Origin: Pseudomonas sp. DNDY-54
Lineage (GTDB): Bacteria; Pseudomonadota; Gammaproteobacteria; Pseudomonadales; Pseudomonadaceae
Assembly (NCBI RefSeq): GCF_019880365.1
Contig: NZ_CP082271.1
Coordinates: forward strand, 1,302,001-1,366,000
DNA length: 64,000 nt
Direction of reading: 5' to 3'
The number at the start of each line of letters is the position of its first letter. The first letter of the stretch is position 1. Positions 33,207-42,795 of the stretch are shown here, piece by piece. A model generated the notes under the pieces. That model was not told the origin of the DNA and made no database searches. It worked only from the letters and a program-made list of their open reading frames with translations. A program made the translations under genes and the position numbers.

Positions 33207-35999
33207 ATGGCGCTTGCGCTGATAATCGCTCTGCCATTGTTAGGGATCTGCCTGCCACTGTTGTTCGAACGTTTTGGCAGATCTGCCTGTGCATTCGGTG
33301 CCGGGTTGGCGCCATTGCTGGCGCTGGCATTGCTGTTATCCAAACGCGACATCGTATTTGGCGGCGAAACGGAAGTGATCACGATGCCTTGGCTCCCGGA
33401 GCTGGGGTTGAACTTAAGCCTGAGGCTCGATGGCCTGGGCTATCTCTTCGCGTTGTTGATACTTGGCATTGGCCTGTTGGTCATCCTCTATGCCCGCTAT
33501 TACCTGTCGAAAAGCGAGCCGATGGGGCGTTTCTTCAGCTTTTTCCTGCTGTTCATGGGCGCCATGCTCGGCGTGGTACTGGCCGAAAATCTTCTACTGA
33601 TGCTGATGTTCTGGGAGCTGACCAGTCTCTCGTCGTTCTTGCTGATCGGTTTCTGGAACCATCGTTCCGATGCGCGGCAGGGCGCCAGGATGGCCTTGGT
33701 CATAACGGGCGGCGGAGGACTCGCACTGCTGGCGGGGATACTGTTGATCGGCCATATCGTAGGCAGCTATGAGCTGAGTGTCGTCCTCGCGTCAGGCGAT
33801 TTGATCCGCGCGAATGCCCTGTATCCATTGACGCTGATCCTGGTTCTGCTCGGCGTTTTCACCAAATCGGCACAGTTTCCGTTTCACTTCTGGTTGCCGC
33901 AGGCGATGGCGGCCCCCACGCCGGTATCAGCCTTTCTGCATTCCGCGACCATGGTGAAAGCCGGCGTGTTCTTGCTGGCGCGCTTATATCCCGCGCTGTC
34001 AGATTCGGAATGGTGGTTCTACTTAGTCAGCCTGACAGGGCTGGCGACCTTGCTGATCGGTGCGGTAATGGCGCTGTTTCAGCATGATCTGAAGGGGTTG
34101 CTCGCCTATTCGACCATCAGTCACCTAGGCCTGATCACGCTGTTATTCGGGCTCGATTCTCGTCTAGGGCCGGTCGCTGCGATATTCCACATCATCAATC
34201 ACGCGACGTTCAAAGCGTCGTTGTTCATGGCGGCCGGGATCATTGATCACGAGACGGGGACGCGTGACATGCGGCGCGTCAATGGCATGCTCAAGTACAT
34301 GCCTCATACCGCTGCGCTGGCGATGGTCGCGTCGCTGGCAATGGCTGGGGTCCCGCTGCTCAACGGCTTCTTGAGCAAGGAGATGTTTTTCGCTGAGACG
34401 CTCGATCAGCACCTGCTGGGTAGCTTTTATTGGACGATTCCAGCCTTAGCCACACTGGCGAGCGCCTTCTCGGTCGCCTATTCGCTTCGATTTGTGCATG
34501 ACGTTTTCTTCAATGGCGAACCCATTGACTTGCCAAAATATCCGCCGCATGAGCCGGCGCGTTACATGAAGATTCCCGTCGAAATTCTGGTCCTGCTCTG
34601 TTTGCTGGTTGGCATGCTGCCCGCGTACACCGTCGCCCCGCTATTAGCTGCGGCAGTTGCCGGTAGCCTTGGTGGTGATGTTCCCGAATACAGCCTGGCG
34701 ATCTGGCATGGCTTCAACCTGCCACTGGCGATGAGTTTCGTAGCACTCGGCGGCGGCCTGCTGATTTACGGCATGCGCAAATGGGCGTTTCGTTGGTATG
34801 AAGGACTGCCGCGGGTTGACTCTCTACAGGTTTTTGGCAGCGTCGTCAGTGGGATAGCTGGCACCGCCCGTTGGGTGACCGAGCGGATGGAGAACGGCTC
34901 GTTGCAGCGTTATCTGGCGCTGATGTTGTTCAGTTCGCTGGTCGTCGTGGTGTATGCGTTGACCCCCTTGCAATCGCTGCGCGGGACGGTGCCGCTGACG
35001 CCGATGGACAGCATTACCGTGTTAGGGCTGGGCATTCTCGGACTGGCCTCGGTGATGACGGTTATCTTCCACCGCAGGCGGCTCATGGCACTTATGGTCT
35101 TGAGCGTGGTGGGGTTGATGGTTTCCCTGGCGTTCGCCCGTTATTCAGCGCCTGACCTGGCATTGACTCAGATCTCGGTGGAGGTGGTAACCATCATCCT
35201 GCTGATCCTGGCGTTGTTCTTTATGCCTGACCGGACCCCGGTTGAGTCGAGCAGCCTGCGCAGCTTCCGTGATCTGATCCTCGCTGGTGCCTTTGGCACT
35301 ATGATCGCTCTGCTCGCCTATGCCGTGTTAACGCGTCCTTACGACAGCATCTCCTCGTTCTTCCTCGAAAACAGCTTGCCTGGCGGCGGCGGCACCAACG
35401 TCGTCAATGTGATTCTGGTGGACTTTCGCGGTTTCGATACGCTCGGGGAAATCGCTGTGCTGGCCATTGCTGCCGTGGGCATCTATGGGCTGTTGCAAGG
35501 GCTGCATCTGCCCCATCCGATTCGTGATTATGGTGGCCGACTCTGGTCGACCGACCGGCACCCGATGGTGCTGGACACGCTTTCGCGCGTATTGCTGCCG
35601 ATGGCGTTGCTTGTTTCGGTATTCATCTTCCTGCGTGGGCACAACCTCCCGGGTGGGGGCTTCATTGCCGGTCTGATAACCGCGGTTGCGCTGATTTTGC
35701 AGTACATCTCGCATGGCGTTGTATGGGCTCAGCAGCGCCAGCCATTCAGTTATCACAGCGTGGCGGGGCTCGGTGTGTTGATCGCCGGGTTGACCGGGCT
35801 CGGAAGCTGGCTCTTCGGCCGGCCATTCCTGACCTCGGCGTTTGGACATTTCCACCTTCCGTTGATCGGTGATTTCGAGTTGGCTACAGCGATGCTGTTT
35901 GATCTCGGTGTGTATTTGGCCGTGGTCGGCGCGACATTGCTGATCCTTTCCAATCTCGGTCACGTCAGTCAGGACGAGTCATGCAAGGAGGTGCTTTGA
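33207..35999 (+). CDS. mrpA: Mrp Na+/H+ antiporter subunit A, fused A/B type
   Basis: 930 residues from ATG 33207 (AAGGGG 9-14 bases upstream); GTG 33177 is an alternative. About twenty membrane segments. The first two thirds resemble NuoL, with the channel segments VFTKSAQFPFHFWLPQAMA and HATMVKAG-like SATMVKAGVFLLAR and the conserved HIINHATFKASLFM. The last part (about 780-925) contains the MrpB signature RGHNLPGGGFIAGLITAV, showing that subunit B is fused, as in Pseudomonas and Sinorhizobium group-2 operons. It forms the core of a proton-driven Na+ or K+ exporter in the inner membrane. Overlaps mrpC by 1 base. Confidence 0.95.
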   Translation: MALALIIALPLLGICLPLLFERFGRSACAFGAGLAPLLALALLLSKRDIVFGGETEVITMPWLPELGLNLSLRLDGLGYLFALLILGIGLLVILYARYYLSKSEPMGRFFSFFLLFMGAMLGVVLAENLLLMLMFWELTSLSSFLLIGFWNHRSDARQGARMALVITGGGGLALLAGILLIGHIVGSYELSVVLASGDLIRANALYPLTLILVLLGVFTKSAQFPFHFWLPQAMAAPTPVSAFLHSATMVKAGVFLLARLYPALSDSEWWFYLVSLTGLATLLIGAVMALFQHDLKGLLAYSTISHLGLITLLFGLDSRLGPVAAIFHIINHATFKASLFMAAGIIDHETGTRDMRRVNGMLKYMPHTAALAMVASLAMAGVPLLNGFLSKEMFFAETLDQHLLGSFYWTIPALATLASAFSVAYSLRFVHDVFFNGEPIDLPKYPPHEPARYMKIPVEILVLLCLLVGMLPAYTVAPLLAAAVAGSLGGDVPEYSLAIWHGFNLPLAMSFVALGGGLLIYGMRKWAFRWYEGLPRVDSLQVFGSVVSGIAGTARWVTERMENGSLQRYLALMLFSSLVVVVYALTPLQSLRGTVPLTPMDSITVLGLGILGLASVMTVIFHRRRLMALMVLSVVGLMVSLAFARYSAPDLALTQISVEVVTIILLILALFFMPDRTPVESSSLRSFRDLILAGAFGTMIALLAYAVLTRPYDSISSFFLENSLPGGGGTNVVNVILVDFRGFDTLGEIAVLAIAAVGIYGLLQGLHLPHPIRDYGGRLWSTDRHPMVLDTLSRVLLPMALLVSVFIFLRGHNLPGGGFIAGLITAVALILQYISHGVVWAQQRQPFSYHSVAGLGVLIAGLTGLGSWLFGRPFLTSAFGHFHLPLIGDFELATAMLFDLGVYLAVVGATLLILSNLGHVSQDESCKEVL

Positions 36000-36328
36000 T
36001 GGAGATTGTCATCGCGGTCACGCTCGGCGTGATGATGGCCAGCGGCGTGTATCTTCTTTTACGTGCGCGCATTTTCCCGGTGGTGATGGGGCTGACCCTG
36101 ATTTCCTATGCAGTAAACCTGTTCATCTTCGCGATGGGCCGTCTTGCTACGGGGATCCCGGCGATTATTGGTAAGAGCGCTGAGTATGGTGATCCGCTGC
36201 CACAGGCCTTGGTGCTGACGGCCATCGTTATTGGCTTCGCGATGACGGCGTTCGTCGTGGTGCTGGCGCTTCGCGGTTTGGGTGAGCTGCGCACTGATCA
36301 TGTTGACGGACGGGAGCCGCGCGAATGA
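35999..36328 (+). CDS. mrpC: Mrp antiporter subunit C
   Basis: 109 residues from ATG 35999 (AAGGAGG upstream, inside the end of mrpA). Three membrane segments with NuoK-like character: IVIAVTLGVMMASGVYLLL, FPVVMGLTLISYAVNLFIFAMG and LVLTAIVIGFAMTAFVVVLAL. It is part of the hetero-oligomeric Mrp complex. Translation is coupled on both sides: the TGATG junction before it and an ATGA overlap with mrpD. Confidence 0.95.
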   Translation: MEIVIAVTLGVMMASGVYLLLRARIFPVVMGLTLISYAVNLFIFAMGRLATGIPAIIGKSAEYGDPLPQALVLTAIVIGFAMTAFVVVLALRGLGELRTDHVDGREPRE

Positions 36329-37824
36329 ACCACGCGATGATCGTTCCCATCCTGCTGCCGTTGCTGACCGGCTGCATTCTCCTGCTGGCCCATCGGCGGG
36401 CCGCCTCGTTCAAGCGCGTGTTATCGGTACTGGCCACGTGGATGCTTGTTCCGCTAGCGATATGGTTGCTGATACAGGCGGATACCGGGGCGCTCGCTGT
36501 CTATCGCCTTGGCGATTGGCTACCGCCTTTCGGCATCATGCTTTTGCTCGACCGGTTGAGCGCACTGATGCTGCTGCTCACCGCCGTCCTTGGGGGCTTC
36601 TGCGTCCTCTATGCTGTCCGAGGAGACGACGAGCGCGGTCCGAACTTCCATGCGCTGTTCCAGTTTCAGCTGGCCGGCATCAACGGTGCGTTTTTGACCG
36701 GGGATTTGTTCAACCTCTTCGTGTTCTTCGAAATCCTGCTGATTTCCTCCTACGCGCTGTTGCTGCATGGTCACGGTGCGAAGCGGGTTCTGGCCGGTAT
36801 TCATTACGTGGTGCTGAACCTGCTCGGCTCGTCGCTGTTCCTGATCGGCGTGAGCATGCTCTATGGCCTCACCGGCACACTGAATATGGCGGATCTGGCC
36901 TCACGGGTGAGTGCGGCTGATCCAGCCGATGCGCCGTTGTTGGCGGCGGCGGGTTACTTATTACTCGTCGTGTTCGCCCTGAAGGCAGCCATCCTGCCGC
37001 TGTATTTCTGGCTACCGCGAGCCTACGCCTCGGCGACGGCCCCGGTGGCTGCACTGTTCGCGATCATGACCAAACTAGGGCTCTACGCCATCGTCAGGGT
37101 TTTTACCCTGATCTTTGGGAGCGAGGCGGGGGTCTTGAGCAACATGGTGCTCGACTGGTTATGGCCGTTGTCGATGCTGACCCTGGCTGGTGGTGTGCTG
37201 GGCGCGTTGGCGGCTCGGAACCTGCAAATTCTGTTGGCCTACCTGGTGGTGGTCTCGGTGGGGACCTTGCTGGCGGGTATCGCCTTGGGAACCGTGTCTG
37301 GGCTTGGCGCGGCGCTTTATTATCTTGTGCACAGTACGCTGGTGTCTGGCGCGTTGTTCCTGTTGGCAGACATCATCGCCCGCCAGCGAGGTGACACGGC
37401 GTCAGAACTGGTATCGGCACCCGCGTTGAAGCAGCCGTTGATGCTTGGAGCCCTGTTTTTCGCCGGCGCGATCTCGATTGCGGGTCTTCCTCCTTTTTCT
37501 GGTTTTCTCGGCAAGGTAATGCTCCTGAGGGCTGTCTCTCTTGGTATTGATGCCTCAGTCCTCTGGCCGGTGGTGTTGATCGGCGGACTGGGGATGGTGA
37601 TCGCGCTAAGTCGGGCCGGAAGCATGGTGTTCTGGCGTCCGAGCGAGGCGGTCAGCGTTGGCCGGCCAGCAGACACCATGCGTGTCGGTGCTACCCTCGG
37701 TTTGTTGCTGGGCAGCGTGCTGCTGGTGGTCGCCGCGCAGCCGATTCAGGCCTATATGCAAGCGACCGCCGCTCAGCTATTCGAACTCACGCCTTACTTG
37801 CAGATCATCGGGGGTGGCCAATGA
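36325..37824 (+). CDS. mrpD: Mrp antiporter subunit D
   Basis: 499 residues with about fourteen membrane segments, NuoM/NuoN-like. Conserved proton-channel features are LFNLFVFFEILLISSYALL (membrane Glu), VFALKAAILPLYFWLPRAYA (membrane Lys) and the LVHSTLVSGALFLLADII and AGLPPFSGFLGKVML segments. It starts within the end of mrpC (ATGA) and overlaps mrpE the same way. Necessary partner of MrpA in cation/proton exchange. Confidence 0.96.
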   Translation: MNHAMIVPILLPLLTGCILLLAHRRAASFKRVLSVLATWMLVPLAIWLLIQADTGALAVYRLGDWLPPFGIMLLLDRLSALMLLLTAVLGGFCVLYAVRGDDERGPNFHALFQFQLAGINGAFLTGDLFNLFVFFEILLISSYALLLHGHGAKRVLAGIHYVVLNLLGSSLFLIGVSMLYGLTGTLNMADLASRVSAADPADAPLLAAAGYLLLVVFALKAAILPLYFWLPRAYASATAPVAALFAIMTKLGLYAIVRVFTLIFGSEAGVLSNMVLDWLWPLSMLTLAGGVLGALAARNLQILLAYLVVVSVGTLLAGIALGTVSGLGAALYYLVHSTLVSGALFLLADIIARQRGDTASELVSAPALKQPLMLGALFFAGAISIAGLPPFSGFLGKVMLLRAVSLGIDASVLWPVVLIGGLGMVIALSRAGSMVFWRPSEAVSVGRPADTMRVGATLGLLLGSVLLVVAAQPIQAYMQATAAQLFELTPYLQIIGGGQ

Positions 37825-38321
37825 AATCCCGATTGCTGCCCAGCCCGATGCTGTCGCTTGTTCTCGCGGTGCTTTGGTTGTTGCTGAACAACACCGTTGG
37901 CTTCGGACACATAGTGCTCGGGCTGTTGCTGGGCTGGGTGATTCCGATATTGGTGCAGGGATTTCTCATCGATCTACCGGCGGTTCGACAGCCCCTGAAG
38001 CTCTGCCTGTTCGGCCTCAAGGTGCTTTACGACATCGTCATCGCCAACGTACATGTGGCAAAACTCGTCATTGGGCCACGGGAGCGTTTGCAGCCGGCAT
38101 TTATCGAGATACCGATGGCCATCGAGCATCCCTTCGTGCTGGCAGTGCTGACCAATATCATCTCGCTCACACCGGGAACCGTATCGGCTTCGTTACGACC
38201 AGATCACAAGGTGCTGCTGATTCACGCGCTGGATGCGCCCGATATCGACGCCTTGGTCGCCGAAGTGAAAACCCGTTACGAAACGCCATTGCTGGAGATA
38301 TTCGTATGCTCGCCTATGTGA
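37821..38321 (+). CDS. mrpE: Mrp antiporter subunit E
   Basis: 166 residues. Two or three N-terminal membrane segments (LSLVLAVLWLLLNNTVGFGHIVLGLLLGWVIPILV) are followed by a soluble C-terminal domain containing the family pattern SLTPGTVSASLRPDHKVLLIHALDAPD. ATGA overlap with mrpD, and its last 16 bases overlap mrpF. Needed for assembly or full activity of the complex in other bacteria. Confidence 0.95.
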   Translation: MKSRLLPSPMLSLVLAVLWLLLNNTVGFGHIVLGLLLGWVIPILVQGFLIDLPAVRQPLKLCLFGLKVLYDIVIANVHVAKLVIGPRERLQPAFIEIPMAIEHPFVLAVLTNIISLTPGTVSASLRPDHKVLLIHALDAPDIDALVAEVKTRYETPLLEIFVCSPM

Positions 38322-38575
38322 TTCCGATATGCATGGGAGTCCTCGGGCTCGCGGCGATCTTGACCGTGGTGCGCTTGGTTCAGGGGCCGGACATGCCCGA
38401 TCGCGTGTTGGCACTCGACACCTTGTATATCAACGCGCTCGCATTGATCGTGCTGTTCGGTATCTGGTTGGCCTCCGATCTGTTTTTTGAGGCTGCCTTG
38501 CTGATTGCGGTTATGGGCTTCGTCAGCACCGTCGCGGTGGCAAAACACCTGTTGCATGGCGAGATCATCGACTGA
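38306..38575 (+). CDS. mrpF: Mrp antiporter subunit F
   Basis: 89 residues from ATG 38306, with GGAG 9 bases upstream inside mrpE. Three membrane segments; family motif VRLVQGPDMPDRVLALDTLYINALALIVL in the middle (Gly-Pro-Asp-x-Pro-Asp-Arg) and FVSTVAVAKHL at the end. Small subunit of the antiporter. mrpG follows after 9 bases with GAGGAG as its ribosome site. Confidence 0.93.
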   Translation: MLAYVIPICMGVLGLAAILTVVRLVQGPDMPDRVLALDTLYINALALIVLFGIWLASDLFFEAALLIAVMGFVSTVAVAKHLLHGEIID

Positions 38576-38584
38576 GGAGTCTGC

Positions 38585-38914
38585 ATGCCTTTCTGGATCG
38601 AACTGCTGGTGAGTATCTTTTTGATAATCGGCAGCGCTTTTGCGCTGGTAGGCGCGATTGGTTTGTATCGCCTGCCGGATTTCTTCACGCGCTTACACGG
38701 GCCGACCAAAGCGACCACGCTCGGGGTGGGCGGCATCGTGGTCGCGTCGATGATCTTTTTCAGCAACCAAGGTGACGGCCTCAGCGTCCATGAAATATTG
38801 ATTACGCTGTTCCTGTTTCTGACCGCGCCGGTCAGTGCCCACGTGCTGGCCAAGGCCGCTATGCAGCAGAAATTGCCATTCGCGGCGAGAACGCGTGGCA
38901 AGCCCTGGGATTGA
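38585..38914 (+). CDS. mrpG: Mrp antiporter subunit G
   Basis: 109 residues, three membrane segments, with the family motif GAIGLYRLPDFFTRLHGPTKATTLG at about 24-48 and TAPVSAHVLAKAA later. Last gene of the operon (order AB-C-D-E-F-G). It is convergent with glnD, with only 40 bases between stop codons and no clear terminator hairpin seen. Confidence 0.95.
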   Translation: MPFWIELLVSIFLIIGSAFALVGAIGLYRLPDFFTRLHGPTKATTLGVGGIVVASMIFFSNQGDGLSVHEILITLFLFLTAPVSAHVLAKAAMQQKLPFAARTRGKPWD

Positions 38915-38954
38915 GTGCCGGCGCTCCTTGCCGCTCGGTTTGAATCGAAGCGCC

Positions 38955-41657
38955 CTAGATCACGAAGCTGCTTGGAGAGGGCTGGTGCTCGTTTTCCTGA
39001 GAAAGCTGCTTGATAAGCGCCTGCTGCAGCCGGATGCACAATTGCGGGTCGGATAACGGCTCATTGTCCGCGTTCGTTACAAAGAACACGTCTTCCACAC
39101 GCTCGCCAAGCGTCGCAATCTTCGCGTTCTGTACAGACAGATCAAAATCCAGAAACAGCTGCCCTATACGCGCCAATAGACCGGGGCGATCGGGTGCTAT
39201 GACCTCGATGATTGTCTGTGGTCGCTGCATGTCGTTGTGGATGGTGACCTGCGGCGGAAAGGCGAAATGTTTGAGCTGGCGAGGCACGCGTTTCTGAATA
39301 ATCGTCAGGTAGTCGTCCGGGTTGCGTAGCGCATCGATCAGGCCTTGTCGGATCTCTTCGGTGCGCTCGGGATCGTTGCCAATCGGAGTACCATCCGCAT
39401 CGAGCACGATGTAGGTGTCCAGCGTGAACTGACTGCTCGACGTGATGATGCGGGCGTCGTGAATGTTCAGATTGAGCTGGTCCATAGCAGCCACAGTCAC
39501 CGCGAAGAAATCGTGCTGATCAGGCGCATAGATAAAAATCTGTGTGCCACCTTCGAACTCGCGCTGGGTGGTTTCCTTGATCAACACCAACGGCCCCCCA
39601 TCGCTCGGATGCTCGATGATGGCGTCCGTATGCCAAGCGACGTCAGCGGAACTATGGCGCATGAAATAGTCGTCGCCCAGCTGCGACCACAGCTGTTCGG
39701 CGTCGTCTGGGTCGGTGCCGTTGCGTACCAGGTTGTCGAGGGCGGCGCGCTGGGTTTGGCGGATCTGCTCCTCGCGTCCGAGCGGGTTCTCGAGGCCTCG
39801 CTTGAGCGCCCGCTTGGTTTCGGTATACAGCTGACGCAGTAGGCTGGCGCGCCAGGAATTCCACAGGGTTGGGTTGGTTGCGTTTATATCCGCTACCGTC
39901 AGCACGTATAGATAGTCAAGATGGGTCTCATCACCGACCAACTGGGCAAAGTCGTTGATGACTTGTGGATCCGACAAATCCTTGCGCTGGGCCGTGGTTG
40001 ACATCACCAAGTGATTCTCCACCAGCCAGACCACGAGTCGCGTATCCCACGCGGGGAGCTTGTGGCGCAGGCAGAAATCCTGCGCGTCCACGGCGCCCAA
40101 TTCAGAGTGATCCCCGCCACGGCCCTTGGCGATATCGTGATAGAGACCGGCAATGTAGATCAGCTCGGGTTTGGGGAGAAGTTCGACCAGTTTGCTGGCC
40201 AGTGGATACTTCTCAGCCACGCCGGGTTTGCTCAGTTTGCGAAGGTACTTGATGACGTTGAGCGTATGGGCATCGACGGTATAGATGTGGAAGAGGTCAT
40301 GCTGCATCTGCCCCACGATATGGCCGAACTCGGGGAGATAGCGCCCGAGGATGCCATAGCGATTCATGCGCCGAAGATTGCGATGAATACCTTCCTTGCA
40401 CTTGAACAGCTCAATGAAAAGACTGGTGTTGCGAATGTCGCTGCGAAACTCATCATCGATTAGATGGCGATGATCGCGCAGCAGTCGGATGGTCTCGGCT
40501 CGTACACCCCTGATTTCCGGGCGTTGCGCAAGCAGTACGAAGATTTCCATTATCGCGAAAGGTCTGCGCCGGAATACCGAGTCGTCGGCCACCTCGAGAT
40601 AACCGTCGCGCACGCGGAAGCGGCTGTTGAGCGGAACGGCATCACCGCTGTCGCCTTCCCAAAGAATGACCTCTGCGAAATGCTGGCCGACAAGATCGCT
40701 AAGCTCGGAAATGCTCATGACCACACGGTAGTACTTCTGCATGAAGCGTTCGATCGCCAGCTTTGCGTCGCTGTCTTCATAGCCGAGGAGGGCGGCGAGG
40801 CTGCGTTGATGGTCGAACAGCAGGCGATCTTCTGCGCGCCCCGCCAGCATGTGTAGCCCGTAGCGCACGCGCCAGATGAACGCCTGGCTGGAGATCAGCA
40901 GCGAATATTCGCCCTCGGTCAGAAAGCCCTGATCAACGATCGCGCTCAGGTTGAGGCTGCCCAGCTGGCGCCGTGCTATCCAGAGGATCGTCTGGATATC
41001 GCGCAGACCGCCAGGTGAGCCTTTGACGTTCGGTTCGAGGTTGTATTCGGTGTTGTTGTATTTCGAATGACGTGCGGCTTGTTCATTGCGCTTGGCAAGA
41101 AAGAACTCCTTGCTCGGCCACATTTCCGATGGGCTGGTCACCTTCAACATGTTCTGACGAAGGCGCTCAGGGCCAGCGATCGTGCGGCTTTCCATCAGGT
41201 TGGTGATGACCGTCAGGTCCGCGCGCGCCTCCTCAGCGCATTCCTGAACAGAACGTACGCTCTGTCCAACTTCGAGCCCAATATCCCAGAGGAGCGTCAG
41301 AAAACCTTCGATAGAATGACGGAATTCCTCATGATCACTGCCATCGAGCAGGATCAGCAGGTCGATATCAGAATAGGGATGGAGCTCGCCACGGCCATAG
41401 CCACCAACTGCAACGAGTGCGATCTCGGCCTCACTGGTCCAGTCAAATCGCGCCCAGGCAGCGCGTAGAATCTGATCGACGAACCAGGCGCGATCTTCGA
41501 TCAGGCGGCGAATGTCATGGCCTGCCAAGAACCGCGCGTCGAGCACCTCCCTCGCTTTCCGAATGACTTTTTTGAAGGCAGCAATGGGGCTGGCCTTGAG
41601 CGCAAGTTCGGCCTGGAACTGACTGCGGTCGAACAGTTCGGGGTCAACTCGAGGCAT
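38955..41657 (-). CDS. glnD: Bifunctional PII uridylyltransferase/uridylyl-removing enzyme
   Basis: 900 residues from ATG 41657, which has a strong AAGGAGGGAGG ribosome site. Nucleotidyltransferase motif GGYGRGELHPYSDIDLL near 85-101. The HD-domain hydrolase shows GLYHDIAKGRGGDHSELG near 500-517. Two C-terminal ACT domains (about 700-780 and 810-890; RPGLLARIGQLFLDFDLSV in the second) sense glutamine. It uridylylates PII proteins when glutamine is low and removes UMP when it is high, controlling nitrogen metabolism. It follows map on the minus strand with a 42-base gap and is probably co-transcribed. Confidence 0.98.
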   Translation of the reverse strand: MPRVDPELFDRSQFQAELALKASPIAAFKKVIRKAREVLDARFLAGHDIRRLIEDRAWFVDQILRAAWARFDWTSEAEIALVAVGGYGRGELHPYSDIDLLILLDGSDHEEFRHSIEGFLTLLWDIGLEVGQSVRSVQECAEEARADLTVITNLMESRTIAGPERLRQNMLKVTSPSEMWPSKEFFLAKRNEQAARHSKYNNTEYNLEPNVKGSPGGLRDIQTILWIARRQLGSLNLSAIVDQGFLTEGEYSLLISSQAFIWRVRYGLHMLAGRAEDRLLFDHQRSLAALLGYEDSDAKLAIERFMQKYYRVVMSISELSDLVGQHFAEVILWEGDSGDAVPLNSRFRVRDGYLEVADDSVFRRRPFAIMEIFVLLAQRPEIRGVRAETIRLLRDHRHLIDDEFRSDIRNTSLFIELFKCKEGIHRNLRRMNRYGILGRYLPEFGHIVGQMQHDLFHIYTVDAHTLNVIKYLRKLSKPGVAEKYPLASKLVELLPKPELIYIAGLYHDIAKGRGGDHSELGAVDAQDFCLRHKLPAWDTRLVVWLVENHLVMSTTAQRKDLSDPQVINDFAQLVGDETHLDYLYVLTVADINATNPTLWNSWRASLLRQLYTETKRALKRGLENPLGREEQIRQTQRAALDNLVRNGTDPDDAEQLWSQLGDDYFMRHSSADVAWHTDAIIEHPSDGGPLVLIKETTQREFEGGTQIFIYAPDQHDFFAVTVAAMDQLNLNIHDARIITSSSQFTLDTYIVLDADGTPIGNDPERTEEIRQGLIDALRNPDDYLTIIQKRVPRQLKHFAFPPQVTIHNDMQRPQTIIEVIAPDRPGLLARIGQLFLDFDLSVQNAKIATLGERVEDVFFVTNADNEPLSDPQLCIRLQQALIKQLSQENEHQPSPSSFVI

Positions 41658-41699
41658 GTCGCCTCCCTCCTTCAGGACGCTCATGGTTGGGTCAGCTGA

Positions 41700-42482
41700 T
41701 CATGGTGATGTGCGGGGGATGGTGTCATCGCTGCGCAGGGTAAAGATTTCGTACCCATCAGCGGTGACTACAATTGTGTGCTCCCACTGGGCGGACAGCT
41801 TGCGGTCTTTGGTAATGGCGGTCCAGCCGTCGCCGAGCAAGCGAGTCTCCGAACGGCCCTGATTGATCATTGGCTCAATGGTGAACGTCATGCCTTCCTT
41901 CAGCTCCAGCCCGGTTCCCGCTCGGCCGTAGTGGAGCACCTGCGGCTCTTCATGAAACACCTTTCCGATCCCGTGTCCACAGTATTCACGAACGACAGAA
42001 AAGCCGTTTTTCTCAGCGTGCTTCTGAATCACCTCACCAATATCGCCAAGCCGGGTTCCGGGGCGGACGATCTCGATGCCTTTATAGAGGCATTCCTGGG
42101 TGACCTTGCACAACCGCTCGGCCCATTCTGGCGCTTTGCCGACGAGGAACATGCGGCTGGTGTCGCCGTGGTAGCCATCCTTAATGACAGTAATGTCGAT
42201 GTTCAGGATGTCGCCTTCTTTCAACGGTTTGTCATTGGGGATGCCATGACACACCACATGATTAATAGACGTACAGATCGACTTCGGGAAGCCCTTGTAG
42301 TTAAGCGGTGCGGGTATGGCCTGTTGCACGTTGACGATATGCTCGTGGCAGAGCCGATCGAGTTCGTCGGTGGTTACGCCTGGCTTGATGTGCTCGGCGA
42401 TCATTTCCAGCACCTCGGCGGCCAGGCGGCCAGCAATGCGCATTTTCTCGATATCTTCGGGTGTCTTGATGGAAACGGTCAT
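41700..42482 (-). CDS. map: Methionine aminopeptidase type I
   Basis: 260 residues from ATG 42482 (AGAGGA ribosome site). Metal-binding residues of the type I enzyme are visible: the two Asp in NIDITVIKDGYHGDTSRMF, the His in GHGIGKVFHEEP, the Glu in TIEPMINQG and the final Glu in AQWEHTIVV. It removes the initiator methionine from nascent proteins. Divergent from rpsB across 313 bases, a common arrangement in gammaproteobacteria. Confidence 0.98.
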   Translation of the reverse strand: MTVSIKTPEDIEKMRIAGRLAAEVLEMIAEHIKPGVTTDELDRLCHEHIVNVQQAIPAPLNYKGFPKSICTSINHVVCHGIPNDKPLKEGDILNIDITVIKDGYHGDTSRMFLVGKAPEWAERLCKVTQECLYKGIEIVRPGTRLGDIGEVIQKHAEKNGFSVVREYCGHGIGKVFHEEPQVLHYGRAGTGLELKEGMTFTIEPMINQGRSETRLLGDGWTAITKDRKLSAQWEHTIVVTADGYEIFTLRSDDTIPRTSP

Positions 42483-42795
42483 GCAATCCTCTTGGCGCCC
42501 AGGGGCGCAGGCGGGAATTCGAAAGGTCAAATGATAAACCAAAGCGCCTTTGGCCTGCAGGCGTCCCTGGCGTCGAAGGCAGCACTGATGCTTCGGACTG
42601 ATTGGGTTGCTGGGTCTGCGGCAGCTACAAGTGCGCTAGCCTCTACGGGATCTTTATGCTATAAAACGCGCCGCTCTGCGAGGACTACCCGCGGAGCCTG
42701 ACCCCACACACGTGTCGACACGGTATCCTGGGTGCTCGCAAGAGTTGGATATCGGGACGCGTGGAGGCCTAACCCGACTTATCTGAGGAAGTAAC
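42483..42795. other. Divergent map/rpsB regulatory region
   Basis: Contains the extended -10 promoter of rpsB (listed) and a leader of about 120 bases before the rpsB ATG that is GC-rich and able to fold (for example GTGTCGACAC at about 42712-42721). The leader is the expected location for S2 autogenous control known in E. coli; the S2-binding structure was not modelled here. The map promoter must lie at the left end. Confidence 0.5.
42657..42665 (+). promoter_or_regulatory. Extended -10 promoter of rpsB
   Basis: TGCTATAAA at 42657-42665: the TG-n extension and TATAAA -10 hexamer. No good -35 box at the right distance, as expected for an extended -10 promoter and similar to the conserved rpsB promoter described for E. 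coli. Confidence 0.6.

Noticed and set aside
34164..34412. Minus-strand open frames within mrpA, glnD, dnaE and other long genes
   Set aside because: They are shadows of strongly supported genes, a usual effect in GC-rich DNA.
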